A stretch of 64,000 nt of DNA. Source: Cokeromyces recurvatus (lineage: Eukaryota > Mucoromycota > Mucoromycetes > Mucorales > Mucoraceae). Below are positions 25,554 to 38,441 of this stretch, in pieces; positions within the stretch are counted from its first letter, which is position 1; each line of letters starts with the position of its first letter. The DNA is taken from assembly GCF_025118155.1 (NCBI RefSeq), contig NW_026251387.1:310001-374000 (forward strand), in the 5' to 3' direction. The translations under genes were made by a program, and so were the position numbers. Below the pieces are notes generated by a model, which was not told the DNA's origin, searched no databases, and worked only from the letters and a program-made list of their open reading frames with translations.

Positions 25554-26930
25554 TCTAATTTGATGCATATTCAATTAATTAACTCTTTAACTATAATAGA
25601 CCCCCGTTGGGCTTCCTATTCACTTGGTATATTCCTTTGCATTCGTTGTGCTGGAATTCATCGTAAAATGGGTACACACATTTCAAAAGTAAAATCAATC
25701 ACAATGGATCAATGGACTACAGAACAAATCGAGGTATATTCGATTTATGTATAGGGAAAGAAAAGATTTTAAATTATACAGTAATGTTTTATAGTTGATG
25801 CGCAATTCAGGGGGCAATGTTATTGTAAATAATAAAATTAATCCCAATCCCGGGAATCATCCTCGCCCATTAGCTACAGATGATGAACAGTAAGTTATAA
25901 ATTAAACCTTTATCTATTCATAATGGATACACATACATCTATTTAGTGCTATGGAAAAATACATTCGAGCAAAATGGGAAAAGCGCTCATTCATGTCTGT
26001 AAGTGTATACATATATATTTTTATAGAAAAGAATAATTTAACTGATAAACTGACTACAGGTATCTTCACCACCGGTAATGAGTTCAACTGCAAAGCTCAC
26101 AGTTCCTCCAAAAAGGTCTTCATCTGTTCCTACTTTTAGTGGTAGTAGTAGTAGTCATACGAACAATTTAACAACAGCACTAAATCAGTTAAGCAGTATG
26201 GGATTTAAGAATGAAGGAAAAAATAAGCAAGTTTTGATTCAGACTCAGGGCAATCTTAAATCTGCAGTTGAAATCCTATCAAAATCAACGGATGAATCAA
26301 AGGTAGAGCAATTAATAAAATTAGGATTTAATGACAAAAGCAATAATATGGAAGCGCTTCGACGTGCAGGTGGTAACATAGATATTGCAATGACAATTTT
26401 AAGTGAAAAGAAGACTTTTGCTGGTCAATCTTCTTCTTCACTATTAATTAATGTTGATTCTACACCAGTGACCACTACTACTGCAAGTAACCCATTTATC
26501 ACAACTCACACTCAAGTTCACCCACAACCATTTGTTCAACAAAATACTACCTTATTTAATAATAATCCCTTTGGTAATGCTTTATCAACTTCAACCTCGT
26601 CGCCCACTTCATGTAAGTCTTTATTAAATCTATTTTTATTTTATTTTTTTTTAAAAAAAAAATATAACATATACAATAGTGTTTCCACCAAACCCACAAT
26701 TAACTAGTGCTTCTTTTAATCCTTTTTCACAAATGGTAACCATGGCTAACTATAATAATTCTTCACATTATCTACAACCTACCGCTCCTCCAATTCAGCA
26801 GCAAACAATACAACAAATGTCAGGAATATTTTCTAGCCCACAACAGCAATCCTCTATATTCCAGCAGCCACAACAGCAACAGCCACAAAATCAACAGCAA
26901 CAATTTTGGTCTACAAATAGTTTATTTTAA
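25379..26930 (+). CDS. ArfGAP with UBA domains (Gts1/Age2-like)
   Basis: Six exons (25379-25484, 25600-25733, 25795-25889, 25947-25998, 26060-26612, 26680-26930) give 396 residues. The ArfGAP zinc finger is intact: Cys29-x2-Cys32-x16-Cys49-x2-Cys52, followed by AGIHRKMG with the arginine finger. Two UBA-like segments follow ([19 protein letters not shown] and [19 protein letters not shown]). The tail is rich in Asn, Pro, Phe and Gln with NPF motifs (SNPFIT, NNPFGN), which bind EH-domain endocytic proteins. By family it stimulates GTP hydrolysis on Arf in vesicle traffic. The intron at 25485-25599 is largely poly(T). Confidence 0.9.
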
Positions 26931-27097
26931 ATTTGTAGGCAACAGTTGTAACTTTGTGTTATACAAGCCTATAATAATATTTATATAATTAAAAAAATAA
27001 AAAATAAAAGATGGGAATAAAAAAAAAATTGCCCCCCTTTCTCTATCTTTATCTCTTTCTCTCTTTCTCTTTATTTTTTTTCCCCTTTCTTTCTATT

Positions 27098-30000
27098 ATG
27101 TCTAATCCAATAGCAGATACAGCGGAATATTTTGCACAATGGGGACATCATAGTCAAAGTAATACTCATCAAGATGATGTCAATATTGTTAGAGATCACT
27201 TGAATCGTCATACTTATTATGGTGATTCGAGCAAGCCATCTTCATCTCAATGGTTTAAGGTTCTCAATCGACTCTCATCCTTAAACCCCTTGGAACAACG
27301 ACAAAGGACAAAAACTTATTCAGTAGATGATGATGATCATTCTTCTGTCATCAATCGAGATACGTTTGAATTATTACGCAGTGTAGAGACAGCAAGATAT
27401 CAGCAGCAGCAGCAGCAGCAGGCTACAGTGGTTGGACATCACGGAAGATATGATCTGGATAACTATCATGAGGAAGAGAATCATCATAGAGTCATTATAG
27501 AGGATGAGACTGAAAAGCTTCCTTCAGCTTATGAACTCGAAAATGATCATATAAATCCATTAAGCGAGGATTCAGGCCTTCAGGAAGAGAGTCATTATTT
27601 TACACATCCTTTCTTCTCTCCTTATGATACTAAACTTCCTCAACATCCCTTACCTATTCAATCATCTTCAACACAGAGAGGAAGACATCAGGATGTGTTG
27701 ATTCGAGAGGATACTACAACTTCAGCCAATTACCTTGTTATCAAGGACAAATGGGATCGAACATTAGATAAAATTAAGTTTATTGCTAATTTACAGTCTT
27801 CTTCCAATCATCATCATCTGTCGTTTTCTTATTTAAACTCAGGCCCTTCACATACATTAGCTACCTATTATCCTCCTGCTTTTGATCCAATCTTTGCTGC
27901 ATTTGCTAAAGATGAATACGGAAGAAATTTAGTATGTTTATTATTATTATTATTTGATATGTATTTATTTATGTATATATGTATATATATATATATATTT
28001 TCTTTAAAATATAGCCGCCAATATTGTTACAGTGTATTTATGTAAAGTCATAAAACATAAATTCCGTATAGTCAATAACTAATATATACATATATATATA
28101 TATAATACTTCACATCTAGGTTACTGTGACAGATTTAGAATATCTTCACTCTAATAGTCAATGGATATTTCGTGTGGAATTACAGTATGGTGATATTAAA
28201 TGGGTGATTCGACGTGGTATTTCAGATTTTATGGCTTTACACATTAAGCTTAAAGTAAAATCCAATTTATATGATTATGTACCTGATCCACCTACTTTTC
28301 CGAATCAATTATCTAATCTACTCGATTCTGCAAAATCAACGATTGGTATATATACTTTCTCCAACCATGATAATAACGTGTGTGAAAGAACAAGTTCATT
28401 ACCACCTCACTATCCTAATAATAGTCATCATCATAAAACAACAATTGCTAACAATAAAGCAGCATTTCATCGTCGTATGGCCTTAACTCAATACCTTCGT
28501 TCTTTACTTCTTCGTGCTCATGTCACTGTGAGTTATGATATCTGTGAATTTTTAGAATTATCAGCCATTAGTATGGTTCAAGATATGGGCTGGAAAGGAA
28601 AGGAAGGATATATGCGTAATAGAATAAATTATGTTTCACCTCGTTGCTGTCAAATTTGGAAATCACATCGATGGAGTACAGAGTGGATTATACTAAGAGA
28701 TTCGTAAAGTAGAACGATTCTGATTATTATTTTACTCATATATATATATATATTTAGATATATAGCGTTTTGTAAAGATACAGCATCTACTTCGCCTACA
28801 GATGTACTCTTATTTGATAAAGGATTTAAAATTGATATCCAAGAACCTCGAGTTTATTTAGGAAGTTATCATATTTCGATCAGTAATGAATCTCGAAAGA
28901 TTGAAATTAAAGGTACTAAACGTGAAGTGGATCAATGGCTTGAAAGTATAGAGAAGGTAGAAAAGGAAAGCCCATGGGTAAGGAATCATCGTTTTAACTC
29001 CTTTGCTCCTGTACGTAAACATGCCAAAGTAAAATGGTTTATTGATGCTGAAAGTAAGTTAATTATATATATATATACATAGACTGCTTTATATTCATCT
29101 TTTCTATTTATTAGATCATTTTAATGCCGTTGCAGAAGCCATTTTGTCTGCTAAATTAGAAATATACATTGCTGATTGGTGGTTAACCCCAGAATTAGTT
29201 CGTATTTGAATTATATTGATACATAAATACACAAAACAAACTAAAAGTAATAGAAAATATCTTTATATATACATGTATACACATGTATATACATAGTATC
29301 TAAGAAGACCACCAGAAGAAAATGAAGATTTTAGACTTGATAGACTTTTACAACGAAAAGCTGTAGAAGGTGTAAAGATTTATATTATTGTCTATAAAGA
29401 AATGTCTGTTGCATTGACTATCAATTCTGCACATACAAAACAATGGCTTCAAAACCTTCATCCAAATATTATAGGTATACATATATTGTATAGAATCATC
29501 AAAATAGAACAAAATCACTTAATTACAATTATTTATAGTACAACGTCATCCTGATCATACATTTTCTAATGATAATACAGTTCTTTTTTGGTCACATCAT
29601 GAGGTATATCCATATACATATATATTCAATAGTGTTATCTATTTATTAGCTTGTTATTTTGATTTTAACGTCTAATATAGAAAATAGTTGTGGTCGACAA
29701 TAGATTAGCATTTATTGGAGGGCTTGATTTATGTTTTGGGTATAAAACTATATATAAACGTTTGTTTTGTTATTCTAATTATATATATATATATATATAT
29801 CATAGTCGATATGATACACATAATCATCCACTGTCAGATTATCCTTCAGAAGGACATGATCATGAAGTTTTTCCTGGACAAGATTATTCCAATCCTCGAG
29901 TAAAAGATTTTATTAATGGTATGATATGATATTTCATTTATGTTAAAAAGAAAAAAAAAAAAAGGTAGTTTACCAAGAAATTTGTTATTTCGAGTAGTTC

Positions 30001-32338
30001 AGCAGTTTCATAAAACATTAGTGGATAGACATGTAACGCCTAGAATGCCATGGCATGATGTTACTTTGGGTGTTGTAAGTATTTTATTATTGATATATAT
30101 ATATATGTATATGTACTTGAACATGGTTATGTTAGGTTGGGCCTATTGCTCGAGATATTGCTCGCCATTTCATACAGAGATGGAATTTCTTGAAATCTAT
30201 GAAAAGTATGCATCGTCGCAAATTACCTTTTTTGATGCCAAAGGGGGAACATGTGGCTGCTCGAGATGAAAATAACTTTTCAGGCACATGCCGTGTACAA
30301 TTGCTTAGAAGCTCTTCAAAATGGAGCTCCGGTATTGATCGTGAAGTAAGTGGGTTATATTATATTATGTTCAAGTGAAAAGTTGAATTAATCGCTCTAC
30401 TATCAAAAAAAAAATATAAAGCATTCCATCTATAATGCTTATATGGAATGTATCGCTCATTCTCAACATTACATTTATATTGAAAATCAATTCTTTAGTA
30501 AATTTTCCCTAAAAAAAAAATTAATACAAGGAGGAGGAGTGGGGGAAGTGGGAGAACAGATAGAACGAACAACTTAATTAACCTCTATTTATACATCTAT
30601 AGTCAGTACAACTCAAGACGATAAATTATTACGGAATAAAATTGCTCAAGCATTGGTAGAAAGAATCAAACGCGCACATGAAAAAGCTGAAAAGTTCCGA
30701 GTTTATGTTGTTATACCCCTTGTTCCTGCATTTGAAGGTGATTTGGCGTCTACAGATGCATCATCTGCCAGGTATAATAATTTATATATTTATATGCAAC
30801 TAAAATCTTACTTTTTTTCCTCTTCCTCCTCCTCCCTTTTTTTTTTTCTTTTTTTCTTCTTTTTTTCTTTCTTTTTTTTTTTTTTTTGATGGAGTTTATA
30901 GAACTGTCATGCATTTTCAATACATTACAATTAGTCGAGGTAGTAACTCGATAGTCGAAAAATTAAAGCAGCATGGAATTGATCCTGATCAATATATATC
31001 ATGGTTTAGTTTACGAAACTATGGGAAAATCAAAACATCTCCAAACTCTCAGCGATCAGCGGAAAATAATAATAATAATAACAGTTCTATGTCTTCTAGT
31101 AAAAATTCAATACCGCCATCTAAGAGTTCTATCTCCCCTTTGAAATCAGAATCATTATCATCAACAATTCATATTCATCATCATGATACCAATTCCTTTT
31201 TAGATGATGACATAAACGATCCTTTCAAAGACCAGCCATCTTCAATTGATCTTTCACGTTTACATATCACAAACACTTCAACTTTAAGCGATTCATCCTC
31301 CATCTCTTTCAGTCCACTTCATATAGATAATAATAGAAGAGGATCATCCCAAAGTAATAATTCAAGCAGTGATATGACAGACGATAACAGGAGTCATTTT
31401 GTAACAGAATTATTATATATTCATGATAAACTTATGATTATTGATGACAGGATTGTGCTTATGGGTTCAGCTAATATCAATGATCGCTCACAGTTGGGAA
31501 ACCGTGACTCTGAAATTGCTATGATTGTTGAGGATACAGAAATGGTCCCTTCTTTTATGAATGGAAAAGAGGTAATATATGTATATGTATATGAAACTTA
31601 TTTTAAACAACTATTTAACATGATTATGTCCTTTTTTTTTCAAAGTATAAAGCAGCCAAGTTTGCACATACACTGCGTATGCAATTATGGAAAGAGCATT
31701 TGGGTCTATTAAATTTTGAAAATTGGACACAATTATTACAAACAGGAGATGAAGAAAGTCTTGTGCAAACGTTAGATATTTCGTCCACTTTCTTACGAAA
31801 CAACGCATCCATGGATCATTTGAAACATCATCAAAGCACATATCCAACCTTAACTCGGTCCATCAACAATGCGCAAGAGATTAAGACGATTGAAGCACAG
31901 GAGCCGGTTAAGATGTTGGATAGAGTGAGTAGAACGTTGAGTTTCTATGATGCCTTTGATATAAAGAGACAACAACATCCTCACTTTATAAAAAATCGAC
32001 ATGATGCTGCAGCTTTAGATCCTTTATCTGATCATACCTATTATAAAATTTGGCTTAAACGTGCTACGTCAAACACGATGATCTATCGAAAGCTATTTCG
32101 ATGTGTGCCTGATGATACCATTCATACATACGAACAGCATCGTAAATTTGTTCCTAATCCCCTTAAAGTGAAAGCAGGACATATAGCAGATCCAAACTTG
32201 AACGAAGAAGACATTTCTAACCAATTAGGTCAAGTTAGGGGTCATTTAGTTCTTTTCCCAAAAGATTATCTCAAAGACGAAAATTTACTTGCTGGTACTA
32301 TTATTGATACAGTCACTCCTTTAATCATTTTTACTTAG
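27098..32338 (+). CDS. Phospholipase D with PX and PH domains (Spo14/PLD1-like)
   Basis: Fourteen exons give 1369 residues: 27098-27931, 28120-28703, 28758-29053, 29115-29197, 29297-29474, 29539-29603, 29681-29739, 29806-29918, 29995-30074, 30136-30345, 30422-30497, 30603-30771, 30902-31571, 31646-32338. A disordered N-terminus precedes a PX domain (about residues 280-440) and a PH domain (about 460-580). Two HKD motifs form the active site: H679-x-K681 (HHEKIVVVD) and H1090-x-K1092 ([10 protein letters not shown]). GSANINDRS follows the second. The enzyme hydrolyses phosphatidylcholine to phosphatidic acid and acts in membrane traffic and, in yeast, sporulation. A Ser/Asn-rich insert of about 120 residues precedes the second HKD. 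Exon 9 could also begin at 29965; I chose 29995 because it restores KDFINVVQQ and a typical intron size. Confidence 0.92.
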
Positions 32339-32443
32339 ATAGATAGATACACAAATGTATACTGAAAGTTTATACATATTAAAATAATTGTATATTTTAT
32401 CAAAGATATAGGCCAGGTCATATATTTGTGCACTTGTTCTCGT

Positions 32444-33144
32444 TTATTTCTTTACATTACTATACAAGTCAGTTGCTGTTATACCTTTTAAATTAAATCC
32501 ATGTACATCATTTTTGCCTTCCATTTCTTGGATTGCAATCGTATTCCGTTTCATTATATCTCTTGCTATATCAATCTTTTCATCTAATAATTTTTGATCT
32601 ATCATGTATAAATAAGTATTTATTTATTTATTTATTTATATAAAGCTTAATAAATACCCCTCTCGATAAGCATTTTTGTATCTTTGGCTGGTAATTTAAT
32701 AAACATATCACCAAAAAATGTCCATGTTTTTTTATCTAATAATAATAATAAAATTAGGCTCCAACTCTCTTATTTATGCAAAATATGTATATTTTTATAT
32801 TTATATATTTTACCTTCCATCTTTTTTAGTTGTGAAAGCGCTTCTCTATTCGAATTTCTTTTACGATCATAATCAACAACCTTGAATAAAATGAATGAGT
32901 TATTTATGAGCTTTCAAGAATGAATTAACATTATTACTGCTTGTTTGTTAATCAGAATTTCTTCAGCCAAATGTTCCTTTTCTGCAAGAGCTATTGTAAT
33001 GAAAATAAAAGATCTTGGTTAACGTAACTTTTAGCACTAAAAAACAAAAAAAAAGGGAGGGGAGGGGAAGAGGAGGAGAGTGGTGGTTTCTATTTCTCTT
33101 ATTTGGTCTTTACTTTTTTCAATTTGATCGGCAATAGATGACAT
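32444..33144 (-). CDS. PDRG1-like prefoldin-family subunit
   Basis: Five exons on the minus strand (33144-33114, 32981-32938, 32880-32814, 32735-32658, 32598-32444) give 124 residues, close to human PDRG1. Recognisable sequence is WTFFGDMFIKLPAKDTKMLIE, then an acidic/basic coiled coil and KNDVHGFNLKGI near the C-terminus. PDRG1 is a beta-prefoldin-like member of the R2TP/URI prefoldin-like complex that helps assemble RNA polymerases and snoRNPs. All five exons are short and none is obvious alone, but the phases fit. It is divergent to TAF6 with 198 bases between start codons. Confidence 0.8.
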
Positions 33145-33342
33145 TATATATTTAACCAAAAATTAGATAAAAAAAGAGATAATTAATATTACCTCACCAA
33201 GCCACACCACCTTTGCAATATGATGCTGTGTTTTAAATTATTATTGTCCATAGTTGTTGTTCTTAATTTTTGTCATAGTAATTCTTCTTTTTTTTTTCCC
33301 TTTTCTTTATTATAATTTAGACAGCTTTATTTATAATATAAA

Positions 33343-35143
33343 ATGAGTGTATTCCCAAAAGAAACAATTAAAGTAAATTTTAATAATTCTCTTATATACT
33401 TTCAAAAATAAATTTTCATCCCATTAGCATAATTCTAATTTTTTTTTTTTTTTTTATAGAATATTGGGGAATCATTAGGTATAACAAATTTGAAAGATGA
33501 AGTAGCAACTGCTTTGGCTCAAGATGTTGAATATAGAATTCATGAACTCATTCAAGTAAAAAATAAATAATAGATAAATTGAGTTGAAACTAGAATGTCT
33601 ATTAATGTTTTTTTATTATTATTGAATAAAAGGAAGCATCTAAATTTATGCGTCATTCAAAGAGGACTAAATTATCTGTTGATGATATAAACGCTGCACT
33701 TCGTGTCAAAAACGTTGAAGTAAGTACGAAATAGTATGATTCTTTTTTTTTAAAAAAAAAAAAAAAGCTTGTTATTTATATTTTTTTGTTCATAGCCTCT
33801 TTATGGATATACATGTGGCGAAACACCAAAATTTAGAAAAACAACGATAAATTCCACAGACATCTATTTCGATGATGACGAAGAAGTTGATTTTGAAAAA
33901 GTATTGAGTAAACCTTTACCCAAGATTCCTCTAGATGTTACCTTTACAGCTCATTGGCTTGCTATTGAAGGCGTTCAGCCTGCTATTCCTCAAAATCCTA
34001 CTCCTAATGGTAATTCAACATGTTGTTTAAAAGTAATCTAATTATTCATTTACAAGAGTATTTATTTATATAAATAGATGCAAAAGCTGAATTACTCACA
34101 AAACGGTCAAAGACTCACACTAGTTCTAATGGCATCACAACTGATCAAGTTAATGTAAAACCTCTTGTTAAACATGTATTATCAAAGGAATTACAAATGT
34201 ATTTTGAAAGAATTACAGAAGCTGTATTAAGTGAAGACGAACGTTTACAATCACAAGCATTTGAAAGTCTACGACTCGATCCAGGCCTTCATCAGCTTTT
34301 ACCTTACTTTATTCAGCATATTCATAAAAAAGTGACACAAAATCACAAGAATTTAGATGTTTTAGAGGCAATGTTGTCCATGTCTTATTCATTATTGAGC
34401 AATAAGCATCTATTTGTTGAACCTTATGTAACGTATACATTGTTCTATTTAATTAAAACAAAAGTAACTAATACATACATATAGCTTCATCAATTAATTC
34501 CACCTATTCTATCATGTTTAGTTGGACGTGTTATATGTGAAAATCCTCAACAACAAAATCATTGGTCAACTCGTCAACGTGCAGCATCTTTGATAGCATT
34601 AATTTGTCATCAATATGGCAAATCATATCATACATTACAGCCTCGAATTACAAAAACATTATTACGTGCCTTTTTAGATCCTGCTCGACCTCTCACAACA
34701 CAATATGGTGCTATTATCGGCTTAGATAAAATTGGAACTGAAGTCACTCGCGTCCTTGTTGTGCCTAACATCAAATTCTATACTGAGAATTGTTTACAAG
34801 TTTCATTAAATAGTACAAATCCTCTTCGTGTTCAAGAGGCCTTAAAATGTAAAGAAGCGTTAGTGGTAAAGTCATAGATGCATATATTTATTTATTCGTT
34901 GGAACACATTTATATTTACTGATTCAATCATAGAATGTGCTGGAGCATATTTCAGAAGATGACACTACAACAATATTAAATAAAGCAAGCAAATCAGAAA
35001 ATGACATGGATGAAGACGAACCAAGTGTATCAGAAGAAAGTAAAAAGAAATTATCAGACTTTGTTGGAACTATAATTGCAGAAGCTTTTATGGAAAAAGA
35101 AAATAGAGAAGCGAGAATTCAAAGTATAATCGACTTGGCTTAA
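33343..35143 (+). CDS. TAF6: TFIID subunit TAF6
   Basis: Seven exons (33343-33372, 33460-33555, 33633-33719, 33796-34009, 34078-34427, 34485-34865, 34934-35143) give 455 residues. The N-terminal 75 residues are the TAF6 histone fold (ESLGITNLKDEVATALAQDV, KFMRHSKRTKLSVDDINAAL) that pairs with TAF9. YGYTCGETPKF and LTFTAHWLAIEG-type sequence follow. The C-terminal half forms HEAT-like repeats (KELQMYFERITEAVLS, PLTTQYGAIIGLDKIG). In fungi TAF6 is shared by TFIID and SAGA, so it works in the same complex as the Ada1/Hfi1 gene at 4490. The frame is restored only by the intron 34428-34484, which has a CTAAT branch-like site. Confidence 0.92.
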
Positions 35144-35408
35144 AAATTGTAAAGAGAGAAAATAAAATACTTGACATTTTATATTTTGTCTTTAATGAAT
35201 ACTATTATACTGATCTCATGCATCAAAACCATAATTCTAAAAAAAATAGATATCCTTTTTCTTTTAGCTTTTAAATCATGTTTGAACTGAAAATAAATTA
35301 AAACACGCAAAAAAAACAAGAAAAAAAAATACAGATTTCCATTTGTGATTATACAATAGCTGTTTTTTTTTTAATTCTTTAAATTAAATTAAAAAATGCA
35401 TGTCCAAC
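35144..35408. other. Short gap between convergent genes
   Basis: 3' flanks of TAF6 and eL27; A-rich, nothing else seen. Confidence 0.5.
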
Positions 35409-36145
35409 TTAGAATCTAAGCTTGCTGAAGAACCACTTGTTCTTGCCGGTTTGATAACGTTCTTCAAAGAGCTTCTTGATGACTTTCTTAGCATCTTCAC
35501 GTTGAGAAGGTTCCTTGAAAGTATCGGCAGAAATGGTACCCTTAATTTGTTCTAATTCCAAACCATAACTATAAAAAAAAAGAGAGAGAGAGAGAGAGAG
35601 CAAGTTAATAAAGCTATAATTCAAGATATATAAATAATAAACATCCTTACCGAGTAGGCATCATGTGGTTGTAGTTGATGATCTTGACGAAAGGCTTAAC
35701 CTTAGAACGCTTAGCAACCTTCTTCTTACCCATGGCCTTGGTGACCTTAAGGGGAGTACGTTCAATACCAGCGACAACAGCATAACCATAGGGTCTATCC
35801 TTGGTTCCTTCGTCATGGTCTAAATAAAATTAACATGCATTCATCAGTCTACATTGTTATTCAATAATGTGTTTGTACAAAGCTGTTTACATACTACGAA
35901 CGACAACGGCTTTCTTGCCAGCATAACGGCCTTGGAGGATCACGACGACCTAAAATAAAAAATAAAAAAATAAAAAATAAAAATAAAAAATCATTAACAT
36001 TTAGAATTGACAACTTTATTAAAAAAAAAAAAAAAATCCCCAAATTCCATTTTTCATCTTCATTTATCCATCCATCCATCCTTCATCCCTTACATAGAAA
36101 ATAGTCGATATAGTTTACCTTTCCGGCTTTGATGAATTTAACCAT
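35409..36145 (-). CDS. RPL27: 60S ribosomal protein eL27
   Basis: Four exons on the minus strand (36145-36119, 35949-35895, 35819-35651, 35568-35409) give 136 residues, the normal eL27 length. The sequence starts MVKFIKAGK, then [52 protein letters not shown] and the C-terminus WFFSKLRF. It is a structural protein of the cytosolic large subunit. Codon use is visibly richer in C-ending codons (GCC, ATC, AAG) than in its neighbours, as expected for a highly expressed gene. Intron 3 contains a GA repeat. Confidence 0.96.
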
Positions 36146-36928
36146 CCTTAATAAGTGGAATATAAGAGAAGGAAACTATTACTTTTTCCCCCATTTTTGC
36201 GTTCCTCATTACCTCTTTCTCGTCGCATCTCTTCCTCCTCCCCCAAATCTATAATTCTTTCTCTCGTCATCTTTCTCCTCGCCAGAATATGGACTTCTTG
36301 CCCGCACATTACATATTCAAACTCAGCCTCTTCTTTTTCTTTTTAAGCCAATGACGATATTAAAAAAAAATAATAATAATAATAATACTACAGTTATTAT
36401 TATACAGATTATTTACTTTAATAATAATAAGATAGTATGTTTAATGGCATAGAACAATAAGACATAGTAATAAAGAATATTAAAGAGAATTAAAAAAAAA
36501 ATAAGGGAATAAATAGCTTCTTCTCAATCTCTCCACTTTAATTCATTAGAAGTACCCATTTTATCTAAATGTAAAATTTTAAATTGAAAAACATGGAGAG
36601 CTAGCACACTAAATTCATATTATTTTCATGTTATTATACATGTTAAAATAAAATAACAGGTAAGACCGTTTGAAGAAAAAAAATGAAAGAATAGAATGTT
36701 TACAAGGATATGTTCAAGTTTAACGGATATTACGAAATAGACACTGCTCTTCTATTTATGTGGGGACTTTGTACATAAAGCGTTACAAAGCCCCTGAAGA
36801 ATGTAATCATGATTTGAAGTAGAAGCAGACATCCTTGTTATTATCGTTTGCTTGTATACACAACATATAGTGTATATGTATTGGTAAACAATACTTGAAA
36901 ATAAAAATACCTCATGAATATATATGTT
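36146..36928. other. Upstream region of eL27 and 3' flank of NASP
   Basis: No gene is supported. On the eL27 sense strand, 36180-36345 is purine-rich and may be its promoter or 5' UTR. An ATT/AAT run lies near 36370. Confidence 0.45.
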
Positions 36929-38261
36929 TTATTCTAGTTTTTGTTTCTTGTTATTATCATCTTCTTTAGCAGCAGGTGCCTTCTTACGCTTCACAAGCGT
37001 TGTCAAATCGTTGACAGGTGTAGATGCTGAAATTTCTTTTGTTAATATGTTATTATTGTTTTGGTTTAGCATGGCTTTTAATAAAGCCTCTGCTTCCTTT
37101 TCAGTAGCTTGTCTATTTGAAAGCTCTTCAATCTTTATACATAAAGTTTAGTCAGTAATTACGGAAATAACATAGACTATTTTAATATAGAATACCTTTA
37201 ATTCTATATCTGGTATGAGCTCTTTAATTTCTTTAATTTCACTAGAGGCTTCTTGACTCAAATCCATTTCTTTTCCCTTTCCTTTTATATTCTCATCAGA
37301 TTCTAAAAACTCCAATCTCTTTTTTAAAACATTAACTGCCTTTTTTAATTCTGGAACTGCTTGATCTGATTTTTCTGTAGAGAATTCGAGTGCTAAAGCA
37401 TATTTATAATGAGCTTCTGCTAATTCTCGATTATCGTCTTTTAATATTGATTGTTTAATCTCGATTGCTTTTTCATAATCTACTAAAGCTTCATTGAATT
37501 TTTCTATAAAAACAAATATACATACAATCAGTTATTGTATTATGGATACTAACACCTATTTTACCAGTTTCAAGTGATACATCGCCCAAATATAAATGAA
37601 CATCAGCTAATTTTAATTTTGTTTCTTTATCCTCACTCTTTTCAAATATAATACGAGCGACGTCTAAAATATCCCAAGCAGTTTCAAAGTCATCTTCTGC
37701 ATTTTCACCAGCACCTTCTTCATCATCATCATCGTCGTCGTCGTCTTCAACATTACTGGAAAAGTCAGGAATAGCATTTAGTTGAAACAAAGGATTTTTA
37801 GATTCAACTGCAAGTGAATGAATGAAAGGAAAGAGTATAAATAAAGTATTTTCATTTCATACATGTATATGTATGTATTCATACCTTCTTGTTCTTTTGT
37901 AACTGCTAATTGTTCTTCAACTTTAGAAGCAGATGCTTGTGCAGACTGTCCAAGTACGCTGTTTTGTTGAATGGCTAGTTGAAGTAAGGCCTTTCCGTAT
38001 AAAAAGTATGCATCGCCATTTTCAGGAGCAAGATCGCCATTGACTTCATCCCTAATGTAAAATAAATATAGTGTATACTCTTGTTGAATAAACATTATTT
38101 TAAATCTTTTGGGTGAAAAAAAAAAAAAAAAGATCTTACAATAGTTGGCAAGCTTCGCCTAATCTACTAACACTTTCATCATAATATTTACTATCGTAAG
38201 CAGCTTTTCCTTCTTCGATAAGAGTTTTAGCTGTATTTTTTAATTGTTCGCTGTCTGACAT
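36929..38261 (-). CDS. Histone chaperone NASP/Sim3/Hif1-like
   Basis: Five exons on the minus strand (38261-38140, 38051-37885, 37807-37565, 37503-37196, 37132-36929) give 347 residues. The fold is the SHNi-TPR type: a first TPR (IEEGKAAYDSKYYDESVSRLGEACQLL), then GDAYFLYGKALLQLA. A long acidic insertion interrupts the second TPR (VEDDDDDDDDEEGAGENAEDD). Further TPRs follow (ETAWDILDVARIIFEKS, LADVHLYLGDVSLETGKFNEAL). The C-terminus is basic (KRKKAPAAKEDDNNKKQKL), a likely nuclear localisation signal. Family members bind H3-H4 and hand them on for chromatin assembly. It is divergent from Tfb2, with 180 bases between ATGs. Confidence 0.88.
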
Positions 38262-38441
38262 CTTTTTTATATAATAGAAAAAGAAATAATAAAAAAAAAA
38301 AATCGTGACGACGCGCTTTTTTGTTTAAAATGAGTTGCTAAAGACAACGACTGTGACTACTTAGGAAAGTTAACTTTGGCATATAAAATATATTCTTTTT
38401 TTTTTTTTTTAGATTCTTACATTTAATCTCTAATTTTACAC

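Noticed and set aside
27011..27097. In-frame upstream ATG that would give phospholipase D a hydrophobic, signal-like N-terminus
   Set aside because: The segment is a pyrimidine-rich T/C leader whose translation is only Leu, Phe and Ser. Spo14-type enzymes are not secreted. ATG 27098 is the better start.
34428..34484. Stop codon within TAF6 after EPY
   Set aside because: It lies in a 57 nt intron with good donor, branch and acceptor; the family sequence continues across it.
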